From contig CACITX010000008.1 of assembly GCA_902589705.1 (NCBI GenBank), forward strand, positions 1 to 32,023: 32,023 nucleotides of DNA. The letters are read 5' to 3'. The translations under genes and the position numbers were made by a program. The notes under the pieces were generated by a model. It made no database searches. It saw only the letters and a program-made list of their open reading frames with translations, and was not told the origin of the DNA. Below, in pieces: positions 6,922 to 14,007 of the stretch. Each line of letters starts with the position of its first letter. Within the stretch, counting starts at the first letter, position 1. Origin of the DNA: an uncultured Pelagibacteraceae bacterium. GTDB taxonomy: Bacteria; Pseudomonadota; Alphaproteobacteria; Pelagibacterales; Pelagibacteraceae.

Positions 6922-7950
6922 CTATTTAAGAACTTTTATCTTTTGTGAATTTTCCTCTAATGTTTCTTTTACCTGTTGGGGGTCTTTAATATTAGAAAGT
7001 GTATTCATTATTGATCTCGCGTCTCTACCAAAACTGTCAGTCGCTGTCATTGCTTGTTCAAGTTTTTTTCTTAAATCTTTTATTCCATCAAAATGTTTAT
7101 CAAATCTAGAACTAATATTTCTTAGATCACTATAAATTTGTGTAGCATGTTGTTGCACTTTTAAAGTTTGAAAACCCAAATGATAAGATTGCAACAAAGC
7201 TGAAAGAGTGTTTGGCCCTGAAATTGTTACCTTGTATTTGGTTCTTAATTCCTGAAGAAGTAATTCTTTTGTTTTTGGATCTCTATAGCTTGATAGCTCT
7301 GCAAAAAGCCCCTCTGTTGGAACATAAACAATTGCAAAATCTGTACTTTTCGGTGGAGCAATATATTTTGTATTAACTGCCTTTGCTTTTAATCTAAATG
7401 CAGCTGCTAAATCTTTTCTAGCCTCTGCTTGAGCTTCTTTGTCATTTGAATTGTAAGCATCATCAATAGCTTTATATTTTTCTACAGGCCAATGGCTGTC
7501 AATAGGAAGTAAAACATCCTGAAGCTTAATTGCAAATTCAACTGTTTCAGAAGTATCTTCTTTCATTTTAACATTGGCTATATATTGTGATGCAGGCAAC
7601 AAATCTTTTAAAAGAGCACCCAAACCAAATTCTGCTAATGTTCCATAAGTTTTTACACCGCTTAGAATCTTGCTAAAATTATCCTGGCTTTTATTAAGCT
7701 CACTTACTTGGCGATTAAACACGCCAACTTTTTCATCTACTTTCGTTAAAGCGCCTGTCATATCTTTAGCTATTTCTTTGCTCATTAAACCAAAAGACTG
7801 ACTGAATGAATTTTTTAAAGAACTTACCTCGTCTTTTAAAATCTGGCTATTGTCAACTTGATCGGGTTGTTTTCTTTTAAGCAGTAATATTACCGCTATA
7901 AAATTACCAATTAATAAACCAATAATTAGTAATGTGAGTATCGAATCCAT
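6922..7950 (-). CDS. rmuC: DNA recombination protein RmuC family
   Basis: RmuC proteins are predicted membrane-anchored nuclease-fold proteins linked to limiting DNA rearrangement; their biochemical role is poorly known. Seen: one N-terminal transmembrane helix (about residues 4-23), a helical coiled-coil region (about 35-95), then the conserved core with LPIDSHWPVEKY and FAIVYVPTEGLFAEL, and a second long helical tail. At 342 aa it is somewhat shorter than E. coli RmuC, mainly in the coil. It lies between the ADP-ribosylglycohydrolase-like gene (19-base gap) and sbcB. Confidence 0.92.
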   Translation of the reverse strand: MDSILTLLIIGLLIGNFIAVILLLKRKQPDQVDNSQILKDEVSSLKNSFSQSFGLMSKEIAKDMTGALTKVDEKVGVFNRQVSELNKSQDNFSKILSGVKTYGTLAEFGLGALLKDLLPASQYIANVKMKEDTSETVEFAIKLQDVLLPIDSHWPVEKYKAIDDAYNSNDKEAQAEARKDLAAAFRLKAKAVNTKYIAPPKSTDFAIVYVPTEGLFAELSSYRDPKTKELLLQELRTKYKVTISGPNTLSALLQSYHLGFQTLKVQQHATQIYSDLRNISSRFDKHFDGIKDLRKKLEQAMTATDSFGRDARSIMNTLSNIKDPQQVKETLEENSQKIKVLK

Positions 7951-7969
7951 TATTCAATATACTACATTG

Positions 7970-8917
7970 TTAAATATATTTTAAAATATTTTTAGCTGGA
8001 AGAGTTTTTGTTATCCATGACGTCGGAATGTTTTCATAACCATTTAATGCTGCGAAGTATGCCCCAACAAAATTAGCCCTACTACAGTTACAACCGCCCG
8101 CTTTAATAGTTTTATACACTGCATTTTTATATGTTTTAGAAGTAATAATTGCATGGACAGAGCCCATAAAGGTTCCAGGATAACTGCAGGCTTTTCCAAA
8201 TTTTTTAACAACACTTATGTGGTTTTGATTTTTGTGTTTTAATACTTTTTTAATATTAGTAATTACATTCTTGAAGTATCTATTTTTTTTATATTTCCTT
8301 ACAAATGTTTGAATAGGGCTTTTCTTACCATTAGCAGCTAAATCTATGATCTTTAATTTAGCCATAGCGTAGGTTTCGTTAATTTTAGAGTTTGCTACGC
8401 TTTTAATTACTTTTTTTAAATCTTTCTCATTGTTATTATAAAGATAATAAGGAAGTGCAGCACAGTAACCATCGGACTCGTTGACTTTTGTCCCGCCAGT
8501 TATGCTTTTCTTTGCTTTAATATTTTTTATTGTTTCCAATATATTTTGATGGATCCAAGGACCATTCATAGGTTTTTTCCACTTAATCTTTTTATATTTT
8601 TTTCTAAGTTTAAGGTTTCTCCAATAAGCAGAGCCTGGACCAAAATTTTTGATAATATTTTTTTTAAAGTTTTTAAAAATTTTATATTTCTTTTTAGTTG
8701 TTACTAAAGTCTTAAACATAACCTGGCCCACATCATTATAAGCAGAAACGTTTCCTGTTTTGACTGAATAAAAAGGACTTTTATTTTGTTTTAAAAAAGT
8801 GATTTCTTTTTTATTTTTTATATAACTTTTTAATTTCTTAGGATCATATACCCAATGCAAAGGTCTTGCTGCTGCATCTGCTACCGTTGCGCCTAAAAAA
8901 ATAAAAGCTTTATCCAT
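7970..8917 (-). CDS. ADP-ribosylglycohydrolase / J1-crystallin-fold protein with altered metal site
   Basis: The fold is suggested by the N-terminal GATVADAAARPLHWVYD (9-25), the all-helical 315-aa length, and a C-terminal GG..SR..FVGA..A..NG....P..W block. Classical ADP-ribosylhydrolases bind two Mg ions through GD..G, TDDT and GGDTDT motifs. Here the TDDT position reads NDVGQ (61-65) and GGDTDT reads GGCNCSR (274-280), with two cysteines. It therefore looks like the J1-crystallin/selenoprotein-J-like branch rather than a standard hydrolase. The substrate is unknown. The protein is very Lys-rich. It overlaps the end of rlmN by 8 bases, so it is translated from the same message. Confidence 0.75.
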   Translation of the reverse strand: MDKAFIFLGATVADAAARPLHWVYDPKKLKSYIKNKKEITFLKQNKSPFYSVKTGNVSAYNDVGQVMFKTLVTTKKKYKIFKNFKKNIIKNFGPGSAYWRNLKLRKKYKKIKWKKPMNGPWIHQNILETIKNIKAKKSITGGTKVNESDGYCAALPYYLYNNNEKDLKKVIKSVANSKINETYAMAKLKIIDLAANGKKSPIQTFVRKYKKNRYFKNVITNIKKVLKHKNQNHISVVKKFGKACSYPGTFMGSVHAIITSKTYKNAVYKTIKAGGCNCSRANFVGAYFAALNGYENIPTSWITKTLPAKNILKYI

Positions 8918-10001
8918 TTGTTACAGATTTCTTATTTGCCAGCGAACCACAAGATGCATTAATGTCTCTTCCTCTGCTTCTCCTAAACAAAGATAAGAAA
9001 CCGCTATCTTGAATAGTTTTAGAAAACTTATCTATATTTTCTTGAGAGGCAGGTTTAAAGTCTTTGTTAGATAAAGGATTAAATTCAATTAAATTTAGTT
9101 TTGAGGGAACTTTTTTCATAATCTTAATCAATTCTTTTGCATGCTCATCGGTGATGTTTTCTTCTAAGCAAATCCACTCAATAAAAATTGGAAGTTTAGT
9201 TTGATCATAATATTTTTTTAATTGTGGAATAAGAGAATCGATTGAATACTTCTCATTGATAGGCATGATCTCTGATCTGTGTTTTGGTATTGAGCTATGA
9301 AGGCTCCAAGCTAAGTATACATCTAATTCTTTAGCAGCCCATTCAATAGCATTCATTTCATCTTTTTTAATTCCAACTCCAACTGTGCTTACTGTAATTC
9401 TTGTTCTTCCATATTCTAAACCGTCTTTATTTTTTGAGTTATCAATTGCAACTTTTACGTTGTCTAAATTTAGAAATGGACTTCCTTCTCCCATTAATAC
9501 TTGGTTAGTTATTTTCTTTTGAGTAGACCAGTCATCTATGTAATCCTTGCACAAAATAATTTGAGAGATAATTTCACCTGGACTTAAATTTCTTACTAGG
9601 CTTTTTGAAATTTGTGCTGTTGCACAAAATTCGCATGATAAATAACAGCCAACAGAAACAGATAAACATATTGTATAGCGACTAAGTGTTTTATCTGGAA
9701 TAAGAACTGTCTCTACATTTCTTTTATCTTTAAGTTCAAGAAGGAATTTAATTGTTCCATCTTTTGATTTTTGAACATCTATAATTTTGGGTTTTTCTAG
9801 AGATATTAAATTTTTAATTTTATCTCTAAGCTCAAGACCAAAGGTTGTAAGTTCATCAAAGTTTTTAATATTTTTTTTATAAACAGCATTGAACATTTGC
9901 TGTGCACGCATCTTAGCTTTTTTCTCATCTACTTCTGCTTTTTCAATTAGGAAATTTTTTAATTGATCAAAATTAAGATCGTAAAAATTTTGTTTATCCA
10001 T
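8910..10001 (-). CDS. rlmN: Dual-specificity 23S rRNA/tRNA adenine C2 methyltransferase
   Basis: Radical-SAM enzyme that methylates A2503 of 23S rRNA and A37 of some tRNAs. It has the cluster motif CYLSCEFC (CxxxCxxC), GEGSPFLN, SLHSS, and the C-terminal cysteine in NASCGSL that carries the methyl group during catalysis. The ATG at 10001 (363 aa, normal length) is preferred. The frame extends to a GTG at 10043, but that codon lies inside a perfect GC-rich hairpin (10022-10045) and would add a tail with no family match. It is followed with an 8-base overlap by the ADP-ribosylglycohydrolase-like gene. Confidence 0.95.
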   Translation of the reverse strand: MDKQNFYDLNFDQLKNFLIEKAEVDEKKAKMRAQQMFNAVYKKNIKNFDELTTFGLELRDKIKNLISLEKPKIIDVQKSKDGTIKFLLELKDKRNVETVLIPDKTLSRYTICLSVSVGCYLSCEFCATAQISKSLVRNLSPGEIISQIILCKDYIDDWSTQKKITNQVLMGEGSPFLNLDNVKVAIDNSKNKDGLEYGRTRITVSTVGVGIKKDEMNAIEWAAKELDVYLAWSLHSSIPKHRSEIMPINEKYSIDSLIPQLKKYYDQTKLPIFIEWICLEENITDEHAKELIKIMKKVPSKLNLIEFNPLSNKDFKPASQENIDKFSKTIQDSGFLSLFRRSRGRDINASCGSLANKKSVTNG

Positions 10002-10021
10002 TTGTGAGACATTAAAGACTT

Positions 10022-10045
10022 GAGTGGGGTATTGAAACCCCACTC
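10022..10045 (-). terminator. Perfect 9-bp GC-rich hairpin before rlmN
   Basis: GAGTGGGGT (10022-10030) pairs perfectly with ACCCCACTC (10037-10045) around a 6-base loop. It stands out in this AT-rich DNA and lies between the 88-aa protein stop (10057) and the rlmN ATG (10001). There is no strong U tract, so it may be a weak terminator, an attenuator, or an mRNA 3' end that protects the upstream message. Confidence 0.6.
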
Positions 10046-10056
10046 CATAAGATTAG

Positions 10057-10323
10057 TTAAAGTTTTGATCGGTCAGTTTTTAAATGCTTGAGAATTTTCC
10101 CTGCATTTGGACCTTCCTTAATTAAATAACCCGAGGTTCCATTAGCATTTGCTTCTGGAGCTTCAGCTTTTTTATTAAGTGTACTTGCTAGTTTAGCCTC
10201 TGACTTTTCTCGGCTGAACTTACCAAGCAAACGTGAAAATCTATCCATCACATCTCCTTTCTTCAACCGCTTTGCAACTCCCTTATGGAGTCCGGCATGC
10301 GAATGCCGAGTCTTTTTTTCCAT
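10057..10323 (-). CDS. Unrecognised small basic protein, 88 aa
   Basis: I do not recognise this family. It is soluble, very Lys/Arg-rich at the N-terminus (KKTRHSHAGLHKGVAKRLKK), with a helical middle and an Ala/Glu/Asn-rich linker (about 50-63), ending in a GYLIKEGPNAGKILKHLK segment. There is no signal peptide and no transmembrane helix. Base composition is clearly richer in G+C than its neighbours, with many GCN and CTT codons. It is divergent from the small membrane gene at 10362 (38 bp between starts), and is followed by a stable hairpin, which together suggest it is expressed as its own unit. A nucleic-acid-binding role is possible from charge alone. Confidence 0.75.
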   Translation of the reverse strand: MEKKTRHSHAGLHKGVAKRLKKGDVMDRFSRLLGKFSREKSEAKLASTLNKKAEAPEANANGTSGYLIKEGPNAGKILKHLKTDRSKL

Positions 10324-10361
10324 GACTTATGGATAGGCAAACTCTAATATAAGCGTATTAA

Positions 10362-10526
10362 ATGTCAATGAATAATAAAACGCTTGGAATAATACTTATT
10401 GTATTTGGTGGTTTGGTGCTTTACAGCGAGCAGGAATATGCCTGGGCGGTTTCGGCTATTGCGATTGGTATTGGTAGTGGTATTTTTTTCTGGAAAGAAA
10501 AAGAAAAAGATATAGACAGTGACTAA
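10362..10526 (+). CDS. Small membrane protein, 54 aa
   Basis: A short open frame in an otherwise empty gap. It encodes 54 aa with two hydrophobic stretches (about residues 8-20 and 28-43) and an acidic/basic tail, WKEKEKDIDSD. Its stop overlaps the start of the next gene by one base (TAATG), the same coupling used elsewhere in this window, which supports it being real. An ATG two codons in (10368) is an alternative start. No family recognised; likely a hairpin-type inner membrane peptide. Confidence 0.65.
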   Translation: MSMNNKTLGIILIVFGGLVLYSEQEYAWAVSAIAIGIGSGIFFWKEKEKDIDSD

Positions 10527-11110
10527 TGTCAAAAAAAATATTCATTATTTTTGGTCACAATAGATATAAATCTGGTTCAAGTTTTAATGCAGCAATAAGA
10601 GATGCTTTCATAGAGGAAGCTAAAAAAATTGGACATGAAATTGATTTAGTAAATATCTATGACGAAAAACAAATAAAATTCTGGGACGGTGGCGGACCTG
10701 ATGAACAAATTTTAGATTATCGAAAAAGATTAGAGCAAGCTGATATTATGATGGTAATGAGTCCTTGCCATAACTACATAATGAATTCTGCTACTGAAAA
10801 TTTTATTGCAAATGTTTTTACTCCGCCTTGGGCATTTAAATATAAGAAAGTTTTTCGCAACTACGGTTTTCCAATACCAAACATGCTCAAAGGCAAGACT
10901 GCAATCATAAGTATGACCTATGGCGGCCCTAGTTTTTTTGTCTCAGCAATTATTCAACAAATTCCAAGAAGAATTAAAAAAATGGTCTTTAGCGGCTTAT
11001 GTGGAATGAAGGTAAAATACCTTCGTTTCTATGAAGTCTTACCTGACATGCCTAAAAAGATTTTTGAAAAACATATGGAAAAAGTAAGAAAAACTGCACA
11101 ACAATTGTAG
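10526..11110 (+). CDS. Flavodoxin-fold NAD(P)H oxidoreductase (MdaB/KefF-like)
   Basis: 194-aa flavoprotein of the NAD(P)H dehydrogenase (quinone) family. It begins with a beta strand and FMN/FAD-binding loop (GHNRYKSGSSFNAAI), contains the acceptor-side MVMSPCHNYIMNS motif and a TPPWAFKY segment, and has the TYGGPSFF loop that in this family contacts flavin or nicotinamide. Expected role: two-electron reduction of quinones or other electrophiles in the cytoplasm. It starts one base into the stop of the small membrane gene and leads the plus-strand run toward the FAH/SRAP/TauD genes. Confidence 0.85.
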   Translation: MSKKIFIIFGHNRYKSGSSFNAAIRDAFIEEAKKIGHEIDLVNIYDEKQIKFWDGGGPDEQILDYRKRLEQADIMMVMSPCHNYIMNSATENFIANVFTPPWAFKYKKVFRNYGFPIPNMLKGKTAIISMTYGGPSFFVSAIIQQIPRRIKKMVFSGLCGMKVKYLRFYEVLPDMPKKIFEKHMEKVRKTAQQL

Positions 11111-11147
11111 TAATTTACTTTTTTATCATAAAAGATATAAGTCAAAT

Positions 11148-11597
11148 ATGATTGATAAATTAAAAGCTTTTATGATTGAGAGCGCGAATATTATGTTCGA
11201 CGACTCTAAAAATGACCTTAGAAGTTTACCTAAAGCAGTTCGTTTACAAATATTAATCGTATTATCTTTTGTTTGGTCGACTGTTTTTAGCTTATATGTT
11301 TTTTCTATGACTTCATTCATCTTTGGTTGGGCTGGCGTAGTTATGGGACACATCGGTTTGATCATTGCTGTTTATTTAACGTTTAAGTTTTTTCATAAAA
11401 AACAAGAACAACCTGTTAGTGTTTTTCAGTCTGGAAACTATAATCCAGCAAAAATTTTTGCTATATTTTTTATAATTTTCTTTATCTTTATTTTTACAAA
11501 AGGAATTGACGTTTTAACTCGTACAAATTCTTACGAAACTCCTTATTCTGGTCCGGATACAACCACAGAAGAGAGAATTAAAAAATTTGTAAAATAG
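11148..11597 (+). CDS. Unrecognised membrane protein, 149 aa
   Basis: No family recognised. Three probable transmembrane helices: about residues 33-54, 57-80 and 101-117, with a charged N-terminal 30 residues predicted to lie in the cytoplasm and a polar tail ending YETPYSGPDTTTEERIKK. It follows the oxidoreductase after 37 bp and precedes the FAH-family gene by 24 bp, so it probably shares their transcript. Confidence 0.75.
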   Translation: MIDKLKAFMIESANIMFDDSKNDLRSLPKAVRLQILIVLSFVWSTVFSLYVFSMTSFIFGWAGVVMGHIGLIIAVYLTFKFFHKKQEQPVSVFQSGNYNPAKIFAIFFIIFFIFIFTKGIDVLTRTNSYETPYSGPDTTTEERIKKFVK

Positions 11598-11621
11598 ATA
11601 ATTCTTATCTAAAATTATTAC

Positions 11622-12461
11622 ATGAAATTATTAAGAGTAGGAGACTTTGGGTATGAAAAAGTTGCTGCCTTAGATGCTAATAACATTATGCGTGATTTCT
11701 CTTCTCATATTGAAGATTTAAATCCTGAAACAATAAACTTTGATAATTTAAAAAAATTAAAACAAATTAAATTAGAGGAATTACCTGAGGTTAAAAAAGA
11801 TATCAGAATAGGTTCATGTGTTAATAGACCAAGCAATATTCTTTGTATCGGTTTAAATTATTCGCTTCATGCTGAACAAACAGGATCTAAACTTCCAGAC
11901 TATCCGATAGTATTCAATAAAAGTCCCGATTGTCTCCAAGGGCCCTTTGATCCAATTAAAAAAAATAAAACACAAGAAAAACTAGACTATGAAGTTGAAC
12001 TTGCTGTTGTCATAGGAAAAGAGGCTTCAAATGTTTCAGAAGATGAGGCGCTAGATTATGTTTTTGGCTATTTTATTCTAAATGACATTTCTGATCGTCA
12101 TGTTCAAAAAGTAATTGGTAATGGGCATTGGACACTAGGAAAATCTTGGTGTGCTCCTGCTGGTGGAATTTTAGTAACTAAAGAACACATTAAAGATATA
12201 AACGACATTAATTTATCTTTAAGTGTAAATGGTGAAGTTAGACAAAACGGTAATACTAAAAATATGATATTTAAAATAAAATTTCTAATCTCACATATTA
12301 GTAAATATTTAACTTTAAGGCCCGGCACTATTATATCGACGGGTACCCCTGCTGGAACTGGCATGGAGCAAAAACCACAAAAATTTCTTCAAGTAGGTGA
12401 CAAACTTCATCTTAAAGTTGATCATCTTGGAGAACAGAAATATGAGATCGTAGAGGCCTAA
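11622..12461 (+). CDS. Fumarylacetoacetate hydrolase (FAH) family protein
   Basis: Cytoplasmic metal enzyme of the FAH superfamily, whose members hydrolyse or decarboxylate/isomerise beta-diketo acids such as acylpyruvates, oxaloacetate or homoprotocatechuate catabolites. 279 aa: a small N-terminal domain, then the core with CIGLNYSLHAEQ (about 85-96), YPIVFNKSPDC, the Mg-binding YEVELAVVIG (two Glu) and NDISDRHVQ (Asp), and RPGTIISTGTPAGTG. This resembles the 2-hydroxyhepta-2,4-diene-1,7-dioate isomerase/ureidoglycolate lyase-like branch. The exact substrate cannot be read from sequence. Its stop overlaps the start of the 36-aa peptide. Confidence 0.9.
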   Translation: MKLLRVGDFGYEKVAALDANNIMRDFSSHIEDLNPETINFDNLKKLKQIKLEELPEVKKDIRIGSCVNRPSNILCIGLNYSLHAEQTGSKLPDYPIVFNKSPDCLQGPFDPIKKNKTQEKLDYEVELAVVIGKEASNVSEDEALDYVFGYFILNDISDRHVQKVIGNGHWTLGKSWCAPAGGILVTKEHIKDINDINLSLSVNGEVRQNGNTKNMIFKIKFLISHISKYLTLRPGTIISTGTPAGTGMEQKPQKFLQVGDKLHLKVDHLGEQKYEIVEA

Positions 12462-12571
12462 TGTCTAAAAGATATAGTGGAAAAAGTTTTAAAGATTCAA
12501 GCGTAATGAAAAAAGCTAAATTAACTTTGAAAGAGAAAAGAAAATTAAAAAGAGAGAAGAAGAAGAAATAA
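12461..12571 (+). CDS. Tiny Lys-rich peptide, 36 aa, coupled on both sides
   Basis: A 36-aa frame, MSKRYSGKSFKDSSVMKKAK followed by a run of Lys, Arg and Leu ending in four lysines. Its ATG overlaps the FAH-family stop by one base (TAATG), and its own TAA overlaps the SRAP-gene ATG by one base in the same way. Translation of SRAP could thus depend on its translation. No family recognised; the charge suggests RNA or DNA binding or a pure coupling leader. Confidence 0.6.
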   Translation: MSKRYSGKSFKDSSVMKKAKLTLKEKRKLKREKKKK

Positions 12572-13197
12572 TGTGTGGAAGATTTACTATAAGAAAGCCT
12601 GTTACTAAAACAGTCGATATCGTTAAAAAGAATATTAAAGTTGAGGATAGTGACAATTATAATGCACATCCTACCCAACAACTTCCAATCATAAAATCTT
12701 ATACAAATGGAAAAGCACTTGAATTATGTGAATGGGGATTAGTCCCTGCTTGGTCAAAGAAGCTTGATAAGTTTTCTCCTCTAATCAATGCTAGAAAAGA
12801 AACATTGATGGAAAAAGTTACATTTAAAAACCTTATTCAAACCTCAAGATGTATCGTGCCTGCAGATGGTTATTACGAATGGAAAAGAGAGGATAAAACT
12901 AAAACTCCTTATTATTTTACTAAGGAAAATGATGAGCTAATGTTTTTTGCAGCTATTTACCAAAACAACCAATTTTGCTTAATTACTAGAGAAGCTACTG
13001 AAAAAATAAGTGCAATTCATCATAGAGAGCCTTTAATTATTAATCAAAGTCAAATAAACAACTATTTAAATGTAAAAAAAGATGCCATGGAAATCTTAAA
13101 CTCTATTAAGCCACCGGAACTAAAGTTCCATGAGATATCAAAAGATATTAATAACCCGGTAAATAACGACCCTGCTTTAATAAAACCTTTGAATTAA
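12571..13197 (+). CDS. SRAP domain protein (YedK/HMCES family)
   Basis: SRAP proteins bind single-stranded DNA and form a covalent thiazolidine link to abasic sites through Cys2, shielding them from cleavage. Here Met1 is followed by CGRFT, so Cys2 is in place. The NAR motif (NARKETL), the acidic GYYEW motif and the His of IHHREPLII are all present, and RCIVPADG is typical. The usual H-x-R-M-P is HHREP, a Met to Glu change next to the catalytic His. Length, 208 aa, is normal. It is translationally coupled to the 36-aa peptide, and the next ATG follows its stop directly. Confidence 0.93.
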   Translation: MCGRFTIRKPVTKTVDIVKKNIKVEDSDNYNAHPTQQLPIIKSYTNGKALELCEWGLVPAWSKKLDKFSPLINARKETLMEKVTFKNLIQTSRCIVPADGYYEWKREDKTKTPYYFTKENDELMFFAAIYQNNQFCLITREATEKISAIHHREPLIINQSQINNYLNVKKDAMEILNSIKPPELKFHEISKDINNPVNNDPALIKPLN

Positions 13198-14007
13198 ATG
13201 AATTTATCTATCTCACCAGGAAAAAATAATGTTGGAGCTTATATCAACGACATTAATTTAAAATCCTTAGATCAAGAACAGGCAACAGAAATAAAAAAGA
13301 TTTTAAACCAATACGGAGTGATATTTATTAAAGAGCAAAATCTAGACCCTGAAACTTATCAAAACTTTGCAAAAACTATAGGCCAGCCTGTTGTATACCC
13401 AAGACTTAAAGGCCTAGATGAAAAATTCCCATATATAAACGTAATCGAGAGAAAACCTGATGATAAAAATTTAAGCTTTGGTTCTAGTTGGCTCCACCAA
13501 GACACGAGCTATTTATCTAATGACAGACCAAGATATACGATGTTAATGGGTAAGGAGATACCAGTTGGTCAAGGTAATACTATATTCTCATCTGGTTTTA
13601 ATGCTTACGACAAATTACCAGATGATATCAAAGAAAAAATTAAAGATGCTACTGGAGTTTTTTCATCAGCAGGTCCTATAGCAGTAACAAGACTTGAACG
13701 GGAAAAAGAAATGGGCATCAAATCTTCAGAGAGTATGGAAGCTGAGCATCCAATTGTTATTACTGTTGATGGCAAAAAAACCTTATATGTTTCACCAGGA
13801 CATTTAATGAAAATTAAAAATGTGAAAGAAGGAGAGGCTGAATATTTAAAAAATTATTTAGTAGATCATGTAAACAAAAAAAAATTCATATTTTCATATG
13901 AGTGGACTAAAGGTGATATCTGTCTTTGGGACAATTTAAGCATTTTGCATATGGCTAGTGAAATAAAAAACTGCAGAAGAGTTATGCATAGAATAACGAT
14001 TAAGTAA
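13198..14007 (+). CDS. TauD/TfdA-type 2-oxoglutarate and Fe(II)-dependent dioxygenase
   Basis: 269-aa jelly-roll dioxygenase. The iron triad is His100-x-Asp102 (WLHQDTSY) and His251 (DNLSILHMA), with the 2-oxoglutarate-binding Arg near the end (RRVMHR). Family members oxidise taurine, 2,4-D, carnitine precursors, quorum-sensing alkaloids and other small molecules; the substrate is not evident here. The start follows the SRAP stop with no gap (TAAATG). It converges with purK, the two stop codons lying side by side at 14005-14010. Confidence 0.92.
   Translation: MNLSISPGKNNVGAYINDINLKSLDQEQATEIKKILNQYGVIFIKEQNLDPETYQNFAKTIGQPVVYPRLKGLDEKFPYINVIERKPDDKNLSFGSSWLHQDTSYLSNDRPRYTMLMGKEIPVGQGNTIFSSGFNAYDKLPDDIKEKIKDATGVFSSAGPIAVTRLEREKEMGIKSSESMEAEHPIVITVDGKKTLYVSPGHLMKIKNVKEGEAEYLKNYLVDHVNKKKFIFSYEWTKGDICLWDNLSILHMASEIKNCRRVMHRITIK

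Noticed and set aside
8269-8830. Long A/T runs suggesting a pseudogene or frameshift in the ADP-ribosylglycohydrolase-like gene
   Set aside because: The frame is continuous over 315 codons and both family ends are present, so the runs are just Lys codons.
11126-11365. Minus-strand frame opposite the 149-aa membrane protein
   Set aside because: Shadow of a plus-strand gene in a co-directional run.
11596-11610. 6-bp AT-rich hairpin between the 149-aa protein and the FAH gene
   Set aside because: Pairs A-T mostly, 3-base loop; expected by chance in DNA this AT-rich.
12104-12681. Two minus-strand frames opposite the FAH and SRAP genes
   Set aside because: Both are inside strongly supported coding sequence and have no motif or ribosome site.
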